From: Channa striata
Taxonomy: Eukaryota > Chordata > Actinopteri > Anabantiformes > Channidae
Direction of reading: 5' to 3'
NCBI GenBank assembly: GCA_033026295.1
Contig: JAUPFM010000109.1
Span: 1-64,000, forward strand
DNA: 64,000 nucleotides
The position numbers were made by a program, and so were the translations under genes. This document shows positions 1 to 10,868 of this stretch, piece by piece (position 1 is the first letter of the stretch; every line of letters starts with the position of its first letter). The notes beneath the pieces were generated by a model. The model was not told the DNA's origin and did no database searches. It was given only the letters and a program-made list of their open reading frames with translations.

Positions 1-68
1 CAAGCGGGGCGGGCCTGGTTAGTACCTGGTAGGAAGACCGCCTGGGAATACCAGGTGCTGTAAGCCTT
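1..68 (+). rRNA. 5S_rRNA: 5S rRNA gene copy 1, 3' part only (window edge)
   Basis: The window opens inside the A box (CAAGCGGGGC) and runs to GTAAGCC followed by TTTT. This is the short helix II form. The 5' half lies outside the window. Confidence 0.93.
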
Positions 69-718
69 TTCACTCCCCTGTATGTGAAAGTGCAGGCCTC
101 TGTCACTGCCTACTTTTTTTTTCTTTTCTTTTTTGAAATTATCCCTGCCAACGTCAATGAGGCAGGAGGAAAGGCAGGAGAGTGAAAAAAAGAAAGCCAG
201 CGGCAGCCCTGGCCAGCCGTCTGCTGAGCACCATGGCGCGGAGTTCGAACCGGGGTACCAGGGCACGAAACCCTGGGGCCGTGGATTGAAAAGTGTGTGT
301 GTGCGGGAAACCGGAGAGGCGCACCAGGCCTCCCGGGATAGGGAGCAGCAGGCAGGGCCCAGGAGCTCTCTCGGCCTGCGCAGCCTAAACAGGAAGGCCT
401 GGGCCCATTTGGCCACGCCCTGGGCACTTCAAAAGACAAGGGCCCAGCCAGCAACACTGAGGTCAAGATTGAAGCCTTCTCAAAGCCCGGTTCCAAAAAT
501 GTGGGCTGCAACGCTGCCACCGGCTGGAGGACAATTCAATGCAAAAGAGGCGGGCACGAGACCCGCTCGCTCACGGGGTTCGGAGAAGCAAGTGGGGCGA
601 GGGCACTGTGGCGTCTCCTGCTCCCTCTAGTGACGGCGGGCAAAAAATGCGACTCTGAAGCAAGGGCGTGCCGCTGCTGCTATCACAGTATTTAGAGCTG
701 TTGGTAGAGCCAGCCGTA

Positions 719-835
719 GCTTACGGCCACAGCTCCGGGCTGCCCGATCTCGTCCGATCTCGGAAGCCAAGCGGGGCGGGCCTGGTTAGTACCTGGTAGG
801 AAGACCGCCTGGGAATACCAGGTGCTGTAAGCCTT
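719..835 (+). rRNA. 5S_rRNA: 5S rRNA gene copy 2, 2-nt deletion in 5' domain
   Basis: It is 117 nt long: ACAGCTCC replaces ACACCGCTCC just after the 5' stem, shortening loop A/helix II. A box, C box and terminator are as in the consensus. The upstream element is TATTTAG. The preceding spacer is also truncated: it lacks the stretch with GTGCGCATG seen in the other units. Possibly not a functional RNA. Confidence 0.88.
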
Positions 836-1551
836 TTCACTCCCCTGTATGTGAAAGTGCAGGCCTCTGTCACTGCCTACTTTTTTTCTTTTCTTTTTTT
901 GAAATTATCCCTGCCAACGTCAATGAGGCAGGAGGGAAAGGCAGGAGAGTGAAAAAGAAAGCCAGCGGCAGCCCTGGCCAGCCGTCTGCTGAGCACCATG
1001 GCGCGGAGTTGAACCGGGGTACCAGGGGCACGAAACCCTGGGGGCCGTGGATTGAAAAGTGTAGCCGTCGGCGGGCTGTGCTTAAGAGTGGAGTGCGCAT
1101 GTTCGGACGGTGGGCAAGGTTCTGGAGGTGTGTGCGGGGGAAACCGGGAGGCGCAGCCAGGCCTCCCGGGATAGGGAGCAGCAGGCAGGGCCCAGGAGCT
1201 CTCTCGGCCTGCAGCAGCCTAAACAAGGAAGGCCTGGGCCCATTTGGCCACGCCCTGGGCACTTCAAAAGACAAGGGCCCAGCCAGCAACACTGAGGTCA
1301 AGATTGAAGCCTTCTCAAAGCCCGGTTCCAAAAATGTGGGCTGCAACGCTGCCACCGGCTGGAGGACAATTCAATGCAAAAGAGGCGGGCACGAGACCCG
1401 CTCGCTCACGGGGTTCGGAGAAGCAAGTGGGCGAGGGCACTGTGGCGTCTCCTGCTCCCTCTAGTGACGGCGGGCAAAATGCGGCTCTGAAGCAAGGGGC
1501 GTGCCGCTGCTGCTATCACAGTATTTAGAGCTGTTGGTAGAGCCAGCCGTA

Positions 1552-1670
1552 GCTTACGGCCACACCGCTCCGGGCTGCCCGATCTCGTCCGATCTCGGAA
1601 GCCAAGCGGGGCGGGCCTGGTTAGTACCTGGTAGGAAGACCGCCTGGGAATACCAGGTGCTGTAAGCCTT
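1552..1670 (+). rRNA. 5S_rRNA: 5S rRNA gene copy 3, reference for the 119-nt form
   Basis: Encodes the 5S RNA of the large ribosomal subunit. Seen: the 5' end GCTTACGGC pairs with the 3' GTGCTGTAAGC (helix I). The TCTCG/GATC core of helix III and loop C follows at residues 30-47. The A box AAGCCAAGCGGGG spans residues 48-60, the intermediate TGGTTAGTA residues 67-75, and the C box region GGTAGGAAGACC residues 79-90. The RNA ends GTAAGCC directly before TTTT. The helix II 3' strand reads GGGGCGGGCC, one C shorter than the 120-nt form. In usual vertebrate genes the C box is GGATGGGAGACC and the A box has AAGCAGGG. Known: TFIIIA zinc fingers bind the A, intermediate and C elements. TATTTAG lies at about -30. 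I placed the start and end from the helix I pairing and the terminator; they could be off by one or two bases at the 3' end. Confidence 0.95.
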
Positions 1671-1672
1671 TT
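1669..1672 (+). terminator. Pol III TTTT terminator of 5S copy 3
   Basis: Four Ts follow GTAAGCC directly, as in nearly every unit. A run of four or more Ts on the coding strand is the known Pol III stop signal. It is lost after copy 43 and reduced to TT after copy 69. Confidence 0.85.
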
Positions 1673-2384
1673 CACTCCCCTGTATGTGAAAGTGCAGGCC
1701 TCTGTCACTGCCTACTTTTTTTCTTTTCTTTTGAAATTATCCCTGCCAGCGTCAATGAGGCAGGAGGAAGGCAGGAGAGTGAAAAAGAAAGCCAGCGGCA
1801 GCCCTGGCCAGCCGTCTGCTGAGCACCATGGCGCGGAGTTGAACCGGGGTACCAGGGGCACGAAACCCTGGGGGCCGTGGATTGAAAAGTGTAGCCGTCG
1901 GCGGGCTGTGCTTAAGAGTGGAGTGCGCATGTTGGACGGTGGGCAAGGTTCTGGAGGTGTGTGCGGGGAAACCGGAGAGGCGCAACCAGGCCTCCCGGGA
2001 TAGGGAGCAGCAGGCAGGGCCCAGGAGCTCTCTCGGCCTGCGCAGCCTAAACAAGGAAGGCCTGGGCCCATTTGGCCACGCCCTGGGCACTTCAAAGACA
2101 AGGGCCCAGCCAGCAACACTGAGGTCAAGATTGAAGCCTTCTCAAAGCCCGGTTCCAAAAATGTGGGCTGCAACGCTGCCACCGGCTGGAGGACAATTCA
2201 ATGCAAAGAGGGCGGGCACGAGACCCCTCGCTCGCTCACGGGGTTCGGAGAAGCAAGTGGGCGAGGGCACTGTGGCGTCTCCTGCTCCCTCTAGTGACCG
2301 GCGGGCAAAATGCGACTCTGAAGCAAGGGCGTGCCCGCTGCTGCTATCACAGTATTTAAGAGCTGTTGGTAGAGCCAGCCCGTA
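1671..2384 (+). repeat. Intergenic spacer, left-zone type (representative)
   Basis: No gene is seen in this spacer. In order it holds: the rest of the terminator; CACTCCCCTGTATGTGAAAG; a T/C tract (1716-1732); a purine-rich stretch with GAGGCAGGAGG and GAAAAAGAAAG; a GC-rich middle with ATGGCGCGGAGTTGAACC; GTGGAGTGCGCATG; a GGCCTGGGCCC and GGGCCCAGCC inverted pair; CTTCAAAGACAAGG; GAGGTCAAGATT; ATGCAAAG at about -190; CTCTAGTGACC; and TATTTAA before the next gene. The same layout holds for every left-zone spacer, with indels. Confidence 0.9.
1716..1732 (+). repeat. T/C tract downstream of 5S copy 3
   Basis: The usual form is T7 C T4 C T7, starting about 45 bases after the gene. Across the array it ranges from about 16 to over 30 bases and in many units has lost the internal Cs. 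It could act as a fail-safe Pol III terminator; its length variation is typical of slippage. Confidence 0.8.
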
Positions 2385-2503
2385 GCTTACGGCCACACCG
2401 CTCCGGGCTGCCCGATCTCGTCCGATCTCGGAAGCCAAGCGGGGCGGGCCTGGTTAGTACCTGGTAGGAAGACCGCCTGGGAATACCAGGTGCTGTAAGC
2501 CTT
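2385..2503 (+). rRNA. 5S_rRNA: 5S rRNA gene copy 4
   Basis: A 119-nt consensus copy with TATTTAA upstream. One extra C in the flank (GCCCGTA before the start) moves that element to -32. Confidence 0.94.
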
Positions 2504-3216
2504 TTCACTCCCCTGTATGTGAAAGTGCAGGCCTCTGTCACTGCCTACTTTTTTTCTTTTCTTTTTTTGAAATTATCCCTGCCAACGTCAATGAGGCAGG
2601 GGAAAGGCAGGAGAGTGAAAAAGAAAGCCAGCGGCAGCCCTGGCCAGCCGTCTGCTGAGCACCATGGCGCGGAGTTGAACCGGGGTACCAGGGCACGAAA
2701 CCCTGGGGGCCGTGGATTGAAAAGTGTAGCCGTCGGCGGGCTGTGCTTAAGAGTGGAGTGCGCATGTTCGGACGGTGGGCAAGGTTCTGGAGGTGTGTGC
2801 GGGGAAACCGGAGGCGCACCAGGCCTCCCGGGATAGGGAGCAGCAGGCAGGGCCCAGGAGCTCTCTCCCGGCCTGCGCAGCCTAAACAGGAAGGCCTGGG
2901 CCCATTTGGCCACGCCCTGGGCACTTCAAAAGACAAGGGCCCAGCCAGCAACACTGAGGTCAAGATTGAAGCCTTCTCAAAGCCCGGTTCCAAAAATGTG
3001 GGCTGCAACGCTGCCACCGGCTGGAGGACAATTCAATGCAAAGAGGGCGGGCACGAGACCCGCTCGCTCACGGGGTTCGGAGAAGCAAGTGGGGCGAGGG
3101 CACTGTGGCGTCTCCTGCTCCCTCTAGTGACCGGCGGGCAAAATGCGCTCTGAAGCAAGGGGCGTGCCGCTGCTGCTATCACAGTATTTAAGAGCTGTTG
3201 GTAGAGCCAGCCCGTA

Positions 3217-3339
3217 GCTTACGGCCACACGCCGGGCTCCGGGCTGCCCGATCTCGTCCGATCTCGGAAGCCAAGCGGGGCGGGCCTGGTTAGTACCTGG
3301 TAGGAAGACCGCCTGGGAATACCAGGTGCTGTAAGCCTT
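3217..3339 (+). rRNA. 5S_rRNA: 5S rRNA gene copy 5, 4-nt insertion in helix II
   Basis: It is 123 nt long. The 5' domain reads ACACGCCGGGCTCCGGG, with an extra GCCGGG-like repeat compared with ACACCGCTCCGGG. The promoter boxes and terminator are intact, so it could be transcribed, but helix II would be disturbed. A likely pseudogene-type copy. Confidence 0.88.
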
Positions 3340-4056
3340 TTCACTCCCCTGTATGTGAAAGTGCAGGCCTCTGTCACTGCCTACTTTTTTTCTTTTCTTT
3401 TTTTGAAATTATCCCTGCCAACGTCAATGAGGCAGGAGGAAAGGCAGGAGAGTGAAAAAAAGAAAGCCAGCGGCAGCCCTGGCCAGCCGTCTGCTGAGCA
3501 CCATGGCGCGGAGTTCGAACCGGGGTACCAGGGCACGAAACCCTGGGGGCCGTGGATTGAAAAGTGTAGCCGTCGGCGGGCTGTGCTTAAGAGTGGAGTG
3601 CGCATGTTGGACGGTGGGCAAGGTTCTGGAGGTGTGTGCGGGGAAACCGGGAGGCGCAACCAGGCCTCCCGGGATAGGGGAGCAGCAGGCAGGGCCCAGG
3701 AGCTCTCTCGGCCTGCGCAGCCTAAACCAGAAGGCCTGGGCCCATTTGGCCACGCCCTGGGCACTTCAAAAGACAAGGGCCCAGCCAGCAACACTGAGGT
3801 CAAGATTGAAGCCTTCTCAAAGCCCGGTTCCAAAAATGTGGGCTGCAACGCTGCCACCGGCTGGAGGACAATTCAATGCAAAAAGGGCGGGCACGAGACC
3901 CGCTCGCTCACGGGGTTCGGAGAAGCAAGTGGGGCGAGGGCACTGTGGCGTCTCCTGCTCCCTCTAGTGACCGGCGGGCAAAATGCGGCTCTGAAGCAAG
4001 GGGCGTGCCGCTGCTGCTATCACAGTATTTAAGAGCTGTTGGTAGAGCCAGCCGTA

Positions 4057-4175
4057 GCTTACGGCCACACCGCTCCGGGCTGCCCGATCTCGTCCGATCT
4101 CGGAAGCCAAGCGGGGCGGGCCTGGTTAGTACCTGGTAGGAAGACCGCCTGGGAATACCAGGTGCTGTAAGCCTT
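4057..4175 (+). rRNA. 5S_rRNA: 5S rRNA gene copy 6
   Basis: A 119-nt consensus copy with TATTTAA at -31 and TTTT directly after the RNA. Confidence 0.95.
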
Positions 4176-4343
4176 TTCACTCCCCTGTATGTGAAAGTGC
4201 AGGCCTCTGTCACTGCCTACTTTTTTCTTTTCTTTTTGAAATTATCCCTGCCAACGTCAATGAGGCAGGAGGAAAGGCAGGAGAGTGAAAAAGAAAGCCA
4301 GCGGCAGCCCTGGCCAGCCGTCTGCTGAGCACCATGGCGCGGA

Positions 4344-4352
4344 GTTCGAACC
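4344..4352 (+). promoter_or_regulatory. B-box-like GTTCGAACC in the spacer
   Basis: It fits the loose tRNA-type Pol III B-box pattern GWTCRANNC and is a perfect palindrome core (TTCGAA). It is present in most units; at least twelve left-zone units lack the C (GTTGAACC). It may be chance or a remnant of a tRNA-derived element. Confidence 0.3.
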
Positions 4353-4880
4353 GGGGTACCAGGGCACGAAACCCTGGGGGCCGTGGATTGAAAAAAGTGT
4401 AGCCGTCGGCGGGCTGTGCTTAAGAGTGGAGTGCGCATGTTGGACGGTGGGCAAGGTTCTGGAGTGTGTGCGGGGAAACCGGGAGGCGCAACCAGGCCTC
4501 CCGGGATAGGGGAGCAGCAGGCAGGGCCCAGGAGCTCTCTCGGCCTGCGCAGCCTAAACAGGAAGGCCTGGGCCCATTTGGCCACGCCCTGGGCACTTCA
4601 AAAGACAAGGGCCCAGCCAGCAACACTGAGGTCTAGATTGAAGCCTTCTCAAAGCCCGGTTCCAAAAATGTGGGCTGCGCTGCCACCGGCTGGAGGACAA
4701 TTCAATGCAAAGAGGCGGCACGAGACCCGCTCGCTCACGGGGTTCGGAGAAGCAAGTGGGCGAGGGCACTGTGGCGTCTCCTGCTCCCTCTAGTGACGGC
4801 GGGCAAAAATGCGGCTCGAAGCAAGGGCGTGCCGCTGCTGCTATCACAGTATTTAAGAGCTGTTGGTAGAGCCAGCCGTA

Positions 4881-4999
4881 GCTTACGGCCACACCGCTCC
4901 GGGCTGCCCGATCTCGTCCGATCTCGGAAGCCAAGCGGGGCGGGCCTGGTTAGTACCTGGTAGGAAGACCGCCTGGGAATACCAGGTGCTGTAAGCCTT
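4881..4999 (+). rRNA. 5S_rRNA: 5S rRNA gene copy 7
   Basis: A 119-nt consensus copy with TATTTAA. Its upstream spacer is short (824-base unit) and is the first of nine with TCTAGA in place of TCAAGA. Confidence 0.95.
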
Positions 5000-5725
5000 T
5001 TCACTCCCCTGTATGTGAAAGTGCAGGCCTCTGTCACTGCCTACTTTTTTTCTTTTTTTTTTTGAAATTATCCCTGCCAACGTCAATGAGGCAGGAGGAA
5101 AGGCAGGAGAGTGAAAAAAAAAGAAAGCCAGCGGCAGCCCTGGCCAGCTTCGTCTGCTGAGCACCATGGCCGCGGAGTTCGAACCGGGGTACCAGGGGCA
5201 CGAAACCCTGGGGGCCGTGGATTGAAAAGTGTAGCCGTCGGCGGGCTGTGCTTAAGAGTGGGTGCGCATGTTCGGACGGTGGGCAAGGTTCTGGAGGTGT
5301 GTGTGGGGAAACCGGGAGGCGCAGGCCAGGCCTCCCGGGATAGGGGAGCAGCAGGCAGGGCCCAGGAGCTCTCTCGGCCTGCGCAGCCTAAACAAGGAAG
5401 GCCTGGGCCCATTTGGCCACGCCCTGGGCACTTCAAAAGACAAGGGCCCAGCCAGCAACACTGAGGTCAAGATTGAAGCCTTCTCAAAGCCCGGTTCCAA
5501 AAATGTGGGCTGCTGCGCTGCCACCGGCTGGAGGACAATTCAATGCAAAAGAGGCGGGCACGAGACCCGCTCGCTCACGGGGTTCGGAGAAGCAAGTGGG
5601 GCGAGGGCACTGTGGCGTCTCCTGCTCCCTCTAGTGACCGGCGGGCAAAATGTAGCGACTCTGAAGCAAGGGGCGTGCCGCTGCTGCTATCACAGTATTT
5701 AGAGCTGTTGGTAGAGCCAGCCGTA

Positions 5726-5844
5726 GCTTACGGCCACACCGCTCCGGGCTGCCCGATCTCGTCCGATCTCGGAAGCCAAGCGGGGCGGGCCTGGTTAGTA
5801 CCTGGTAGGAAGACCGCCTGGGAATACCAGGTGCTGTAAGCCTT
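5726..5844 (+). rRNA. 5S_rRNA: 5S rRNA gene copy 8
   Basis: A 119-nt consensus copy with TATTTAG. Its upstream spacer is a right-half type island: AGCTTCGTCTG, ATGGCCGCGG and GTGGGTGCGC. Confidence 0.95.
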
Positions 5845-6562
5845 TTCACTCCCCTGTATGTGAAAGTGCAGGCCTCTGTCACTGCCTACTTTTTTTCTTT
5901 TTTTTTTTGAAATTATCCCTGCCAACGTCAATGAGGCAGGAGGAAAGGCAGGAGAGTGAAAAAGAAAGCCAGCGGCAGCCCTGGCCAGCCGTCTGCTGAG
6001 CACCATGGCGCGGAGTTCGAACCGGGGTACCAGGGGCACGAAACCCTGGGGGCCGTGGATTGAAAAGTGTAGCCGTCGGCGGGCTGTGCTTAAGAGTGGG
6101 TGCGCATGTTCGGACGGTGGGCAAGGTTCTGGAGATGTGTGCGGGGAAACCGGAGAGGCGCAACCAGGCCTCCCCGGGATAGGGGAGCAGCAGGCAGGGC
6201 CCAGGAGCTCTCTCCCGGCCTGCGCAGCCTTAACCAGGAAGGCCTGGGCCCATTTGGCCACGCCCTGGGCACTTCAAAAGACAAGGGCCCAGCCAGCAAC
6301 ACTGAGGTCTAGATTGAAGCCTTCTCAAAGCCCGGTTCCAAAAATGTGGGCTGCAACGCTGCCACCGGCTGGAGGACAATTCAATGCAAAGAGGCGGGCA
6401 CGAGACCCGCTCGCTCACGGGGTTCGGAGAAGCAAGTGGGGCGAGGGCACTGTGGCGTCTCCTGCTCCCTCTAGTGACCGGCGGGCAAAATGCGACTCTG
6501 AAGCAGGGGCGTGCCGCTGCTGCTATCACAGTATTTAAGAGCTGTTGGTAGAGCCAGCCGTA

Positions 6563-6682
6563 GCTTACGGCCACACCGCTCCGGGCTGCCCGATCTCGTC
6601 CGATCTCGGAAGCCAAGCGGGGCCGGGCCTGGTTAGTACCTGGTAGGAAGACCGCCTGGGAATACCAGGTGCTGTAAGCCTT
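6563..6682 (+). rRNA. 5S_rRNA: 5S rRNA gene copy 9, 120-nt form
   Basis: The first 120-nt copy, with GGGGCCGGGCC in helix II. TATTTAA is present. The upstream spacer carries TCTAGA, a TTAACCAGG variant and GAGATGTGTG, the last otherwise seen only near the right end. Confidence 0.95.
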
Positions 6683-7406
6683 TTCACTCCCCTGTATGTG
6701 AAAGTGCAGGCCTCTGTCACTGCCTATTTTTTTTTTTTTCTTTTTTTTTTTTGAAATTATCCCTGCCAGCGTCAATGAGGCAGGAGGAAGGCAGGAGAGT
6801 GAAAAAGAAAGCCAGCGGCAGCCCTGGCCAGCCGTCTGCTGAGCACCATGGCGCGGAGTTCGAACCGGGGTACCAGGGGCACGAAACCCTGGGGGCCGTG
6901 GATTGAAAAGTGTAGCCGTCGGCGGGCTGTGCTTAAGAGTGGAGTGCGCATGTTGGACGGTGGGCAAGGTTCTGGAGGTGTGTGCGGGGAAACCGGGAGG
7001 CGCACCAGGCCTCCCGGGATAGGGAGCAGCAGGCAGGGCCCAGGAGCTCTCTCGGCCTGCGCAGCCTAAACAAGGAAGGCCTGGGCCCATTTGGCCACGC
7101 CCTGGGCACTTCAAAAGACAAGGGCCCAGCCAGCAACACTGAGGTCAAGATTGAAGCCTTCTCAAAGCCCGGTTCCAAAAATGTGGGCTGCAACGCTGCC
7201 ACCGGCTGGAGGACAATTCAATGCAAAGCAAAGAGGGCGGGCACGAGACCCGCTCGCTCACGGGGTTCGGAGAAGCAAGTGGGGCGAGGGCACTGTGGCG
7301 TCTCCTGCTCCCTCTAGTGACCGGCGGGCAAAAATGCGGCTCTGAAGCAAGGGCGTGCCGCTGCTGCTATCACAGTATTTAAGAGCTGTTGGTAGAGCCA
7401 GCCGTA

Positions 7407-7525
7407 GCTTACGGCCACACCGCTCCGGGCTGCCCGATCTCGTCCGATCTCGGAAGCCAAGCGGGGCGGGCCTGGTTAGTACCTGGTAGGAAGACCGCCT
7501 GGGAATACCAGGTGCTGTAAGCCTT
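7407..7525 (+). rRNA. 5S_rRNA: 5S rRNA gene copy 10
   Basis: A 119-nt consensus copy with TATTTAA. The upstream spacer has a 5-nt tandem duplication near the octamer-like box (GCAAAGCAAAG). Confidence 0.95.
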
Positions 7526-8235
7526 TTCACTCCCCTGTATGTGAAAGTGCAGGCCTCTGTCACTGCCTACTTTTTTTCTTTTCTTTTTTTGAAATTATCC
7601 CTGCCAACGTCAATGAGGCAGGAGGAAAGGCAGGAGAGTGAAAAAGAAAGCCAGCGGCAGCCCTGGCCAGCCGTCTGCTGAGCACCATGGCGCGGAGTTC
7701 GAACCGGGGTACCAGGGCACGAAACCCTGGGGGCCGTGGAAAAGTGTAGCCGTCGGCGGGCTGTGCTTAAGAGTGGAGTGCGCATGTTCGGACGGTGGGC
7801 AAGGTTCTGGGGTGTGTGCGGGGAAACCGGAGGCGCAGCCAGGCCTCCCGGGATAGGGGAGCAGCAGGCAGGGCCCAGGAGCTCTCTCGGCCTGCGCAGC
7901 CTAAACAAGGAAGGCCTGGGCCCATTTGGCCACGCCCTGGGCACTTCAAAAGACAAGGGCCCAGCCAGCAACACTGAGGTCAAGATTGAAGCCTTCTCAA
8001 AGCCCGGTTCCAAAAATGTGGGCTGCAACGCTGCCACCGGCTGGAGGACAATTCAATGCAAAGAGGCGGGCACGAGACCCGCTCGCTCACGGGGGTTCGG
8101 AGAAGCAAGTGGGGCGAGGGCACTGTGGCGTCTCCTGCTCCCTCTAGTGACCGGCGGGCAAAATGCGGCTCTGAAGCAAGGGGCGTGCCGCTGCTGCTAT
8201 CACAGTATTTAAGAGCTGTTGGTAGAGCCAGCCGA

Positions 8236-8354
8236 GCTTACGGCCACACCGCTCCGGGCTGCCCGATCTCGTCCGATCTCGGAAGCCAAGCGGGGCGGGC
8301 CTGGTTAGTACCTGGTAGGAAGACCGCCTGGGAATACCAGGTGCTGTAAGCCTT
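8236..8354 (+). rRNA. 5S_rRNA: 5S rRNA gene copy 11
   Basis: A 119-nt consensus copy with TATTTAA. One T is missing just upstream of the start (GCCGAGC for GCCGTAGC), so the upstream element sits at -30. Confidence 0.94.
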
Positions 8355-9067
8355 TTCACTCCCCTGTATGTGAAAGTGCAGGCCTCTGTCACTGCCTTTT
8401 TTTTTTCTTTTCTTTTTTTGAAATTATCCCTGCCAACGTCAATGAGGCAGGAGGGAAAGGCAGGAGAGTGAAAAAGAAAGCCAGCGGCAGCCCTGGCCAG
8501 CCGTCTGCTGAGCACCATGGCGCGGAGTTCGAACCGGGGTACCAGGGCACGAAACCCTGGGGGCCGTGGATTGAAAAGTGTAGCCGTCGGCGGGCTGTGC
8601 TTAAGAGTGGAGTGCGCATGTTCGGACGGTGGGCAAGGTTCTGGAGGTGTGTGCGGGGAAACCGGAGGCGCAGCCAGGCCTCCCGGGGAGGGGAGCAGCA
8701 GGCAGGGCCCAGGAGCTCTCTCGGCCTGCGCAGCCTAAACAAGGAAGGCCTGGGCCCATTTGGCCACGCCCTGGGCACTTCAAAAGACAAGGGCCCAGCC
8801 AGCAACACTGAGGTCAAGATTGAAGCCTTCTCAAAGCCCGGTTCCCAAAATGTGGGCTGCAACGCTGCCACCGGCTGGAGGACAATTCAATGCAAAGAGG
8901 CGGGCACGAGACCCGCTCGCTCACGGGGTTCGGAGAAGCAAGTGGGGCGGGCACTGTGGCGTCTCCTGCTCCCTCTAGTGACCGGCGGGCAAAATGCGGC
9001 TCTGAAGCAAGGGGCGTGCCGCTGCTGCTATCACAGTATTTAAGAGCTGTTGGTAGAGCCAGCCGTA

Positions 9068-9186
9068 GCTTACGGCCACACCGCTCCGGGCTGCCCGATC
9101 TCGTCCGATCTCGGAAGCCAAGCGGGGCGGGCCTGGTTAGTACCTGGTAGGAAGACCGCCTGGGAATACCAGGTGCTGTAAGCCTT
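9068..9186 (+). rRNA. 5S_rRNA: 5S rRNA gene copy 12
   Basis: A 119-nt consensus copy with TATTTAA and an intact TTTT terminator. Confidence 0.95.
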
Positions 9187-9907
9187 TTCACTCCCCTGTA
9201 TGTGAAAGTGCAGGCCTCTGTCACTGCCTACTTTTTTTCTTTTCTTTTTTTGAAATTATCCCTGCCAACGTCAATGAGGCAGGGAGGGAAGGCAGGAGAA
9301 AAAAAAAGAAAGCCAGCGGCAGCCCTGGCCAGCCGTCTGCTGAGCACCATGGCGCGGAGTTCGAACCGGGGTACCAGGGCACGAAACCCTGGGGGCCGTG
9401 GATTGAAAAGTGTAGCCGTCGGCGGGCTGTGCTTAAGAGTGGAGTGCGCATGTTCGGACGGTGGGCAAGGTTCTGGAGGTGTGTGCGGGGAAACCGGAGG
9501 CGCACCAGGCCTCCCGGGATAGGGGAGCAGCAGGCAGGGCCCAGGAGCTCTCTCCCGGCCTGCGCAGCCTTAACCAGGAAGGCCTGGGCCCATTTGGCCA
9601 CGCCCTGGGCACTTCAAAAGACAAGGGCCCAGCCAGCAACACTGAGGTCTAGATTGAAGCCTTCTCAAAGCCCGGTTCCAAAAATGTGGGCTGCAACGCT
9701 GCCACCGGCTGGAGGACAATTCAATGCAAAGAGGGGGCGGGCACGAGACCCGCTCGCTCACCGGGGGTTCGGAGAAGCAAGTGGAGCGAGGGCACTGTGG
9801 CGTCTCCTGCTCCCTCTAGTGACCGGCGGGCAAAAATGCGACTCTGAAGCAAGGGCGTGCCGCTGCTGCTATCACAGTATTTAGAGCTGTTGGTAGAGCC
9901 AGCCGTA

Positions 9908-10027
9908 GCTTACGGCCACACCGCTCCGGGCTGCCCGATCTCGTCCGATCTCGGAAGCCAAGCGGGGCCGGGCCTGGTTAGTACCTGGTAGGAAGACCGC
10001 CTGGGAATACCAGGTGCTGTAAGCCTT
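9908..10027 (+). rRNA. 5S_rRNA: 5S rRNA gene copy 13, 120-nt form
   Basis: An early 120-nt copy (GGGGCCGGGCC) in the left zone. TATTTAG is upstream, and the preceding spacer carries TCTAGA and TTAACCAGG as for copy 9. Confidence 0.95.
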
Positions 10028-10745
10028 TTCACTCCCCTGTATGTGAAAGTGCAGGCCTCTGTCACTGCCTACTTTTTTTTTTTTTTTCTTTTTTTGAAAT
10101 TATCCCTGCCAACGTCAATGAGGCAGGAGGAAGGCAGGAGAGTGAAAAAGAAAGCCAGCGGCAGCCCTGGCCAGCCGTCTGCTGAGCACCATGGCGCGGA
10201 GTTGAACCGGGGTACCAGGGCACGAAACCCTGGGGGCCGTGGATTGAAAAAGTGTAGCCGTCGGCGGGCTGTGCTTAAGAGTGGAGTGCGCATGTTCGGA
10301 CGGTGGGCAAGGTTCTGGAGGTGTGTGCGGGGAAACCGGGAGGCGCAACCAGGCCTCCCGGGGGGGGGGAGCAGCAGGCAGGGCCCAGGAGCTCTCTCCC
10401 GGCCTGCGCAGCCTAAACAGGAAGGCCTGGGCCCATTTGGCCACGCCCTGGGCACTTCAAAAGACAAGGGCCCAGCCAGCAACACTGAGGTCAAGATTGA
10501 AGCCTTCTCAAAGCCCGGTTCCAAAAATGGGCTGCAACGCTGCCACCGGCTGGAGGACAATTCAATGCAAAGAGGGGCGGGCACGAGACCCGCTCGCTCA
10601 CGGGGTTCGGAGAAGCAAGTGGGGCGAGGGCACTGTGGCGTCTCCTGCTCCCTCTAGTGACCGGCGGGCAAAATGCGGCTCTGAAGCAAGGGGCGTGCCG
10701 CTGCTGCTATCACAGTATTTAGAGCTGTTGGTAGAGCCAGCCGTA

Positions 10746-10868
10746 GCTTACGGCCGGCCACACCGCTCCGGGCTGCCCGATCTCGTCCGATCTCGGAAGC
10801 CAAGCGGGGCGGGCCTGGTTAGTACCTGGTAGGAAGACCGCCTGGGAATACCAGGTGCTGTAAGCCTT
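10746..10868 (+). rRNA. 5S_rRNA: 5S rRNA gene copy 14, 4-nt duplication near helix I
   Basis: It is 123 nt long: CGGCCGGCCACACC contains a tandem GGCC duplication at the helix I/loop A junction. TATTTAG is upstream and the control region is otherwise intact. A probable pseudogene-type copy. Confidence 0.88.

Noticed and set aside
2050..2110. Inverted pair GGCCTGGGCCC and GGGCCCAGCC in the spacer as a regulatory hairpin
   Set aside because: It can form a stem, but in a sequence this GC-rich many such pairs occur, and nothing links this one to a function.
3355..4032. Recurrent + strand frames starting near the 3' flank or at ATGGCGCGG
   Set aside because: They reflect the high GC content and low stop frequency of the spacer. 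The frame changes from unit to unit and the products are low-complexity Gly/Arg/Pro strings.
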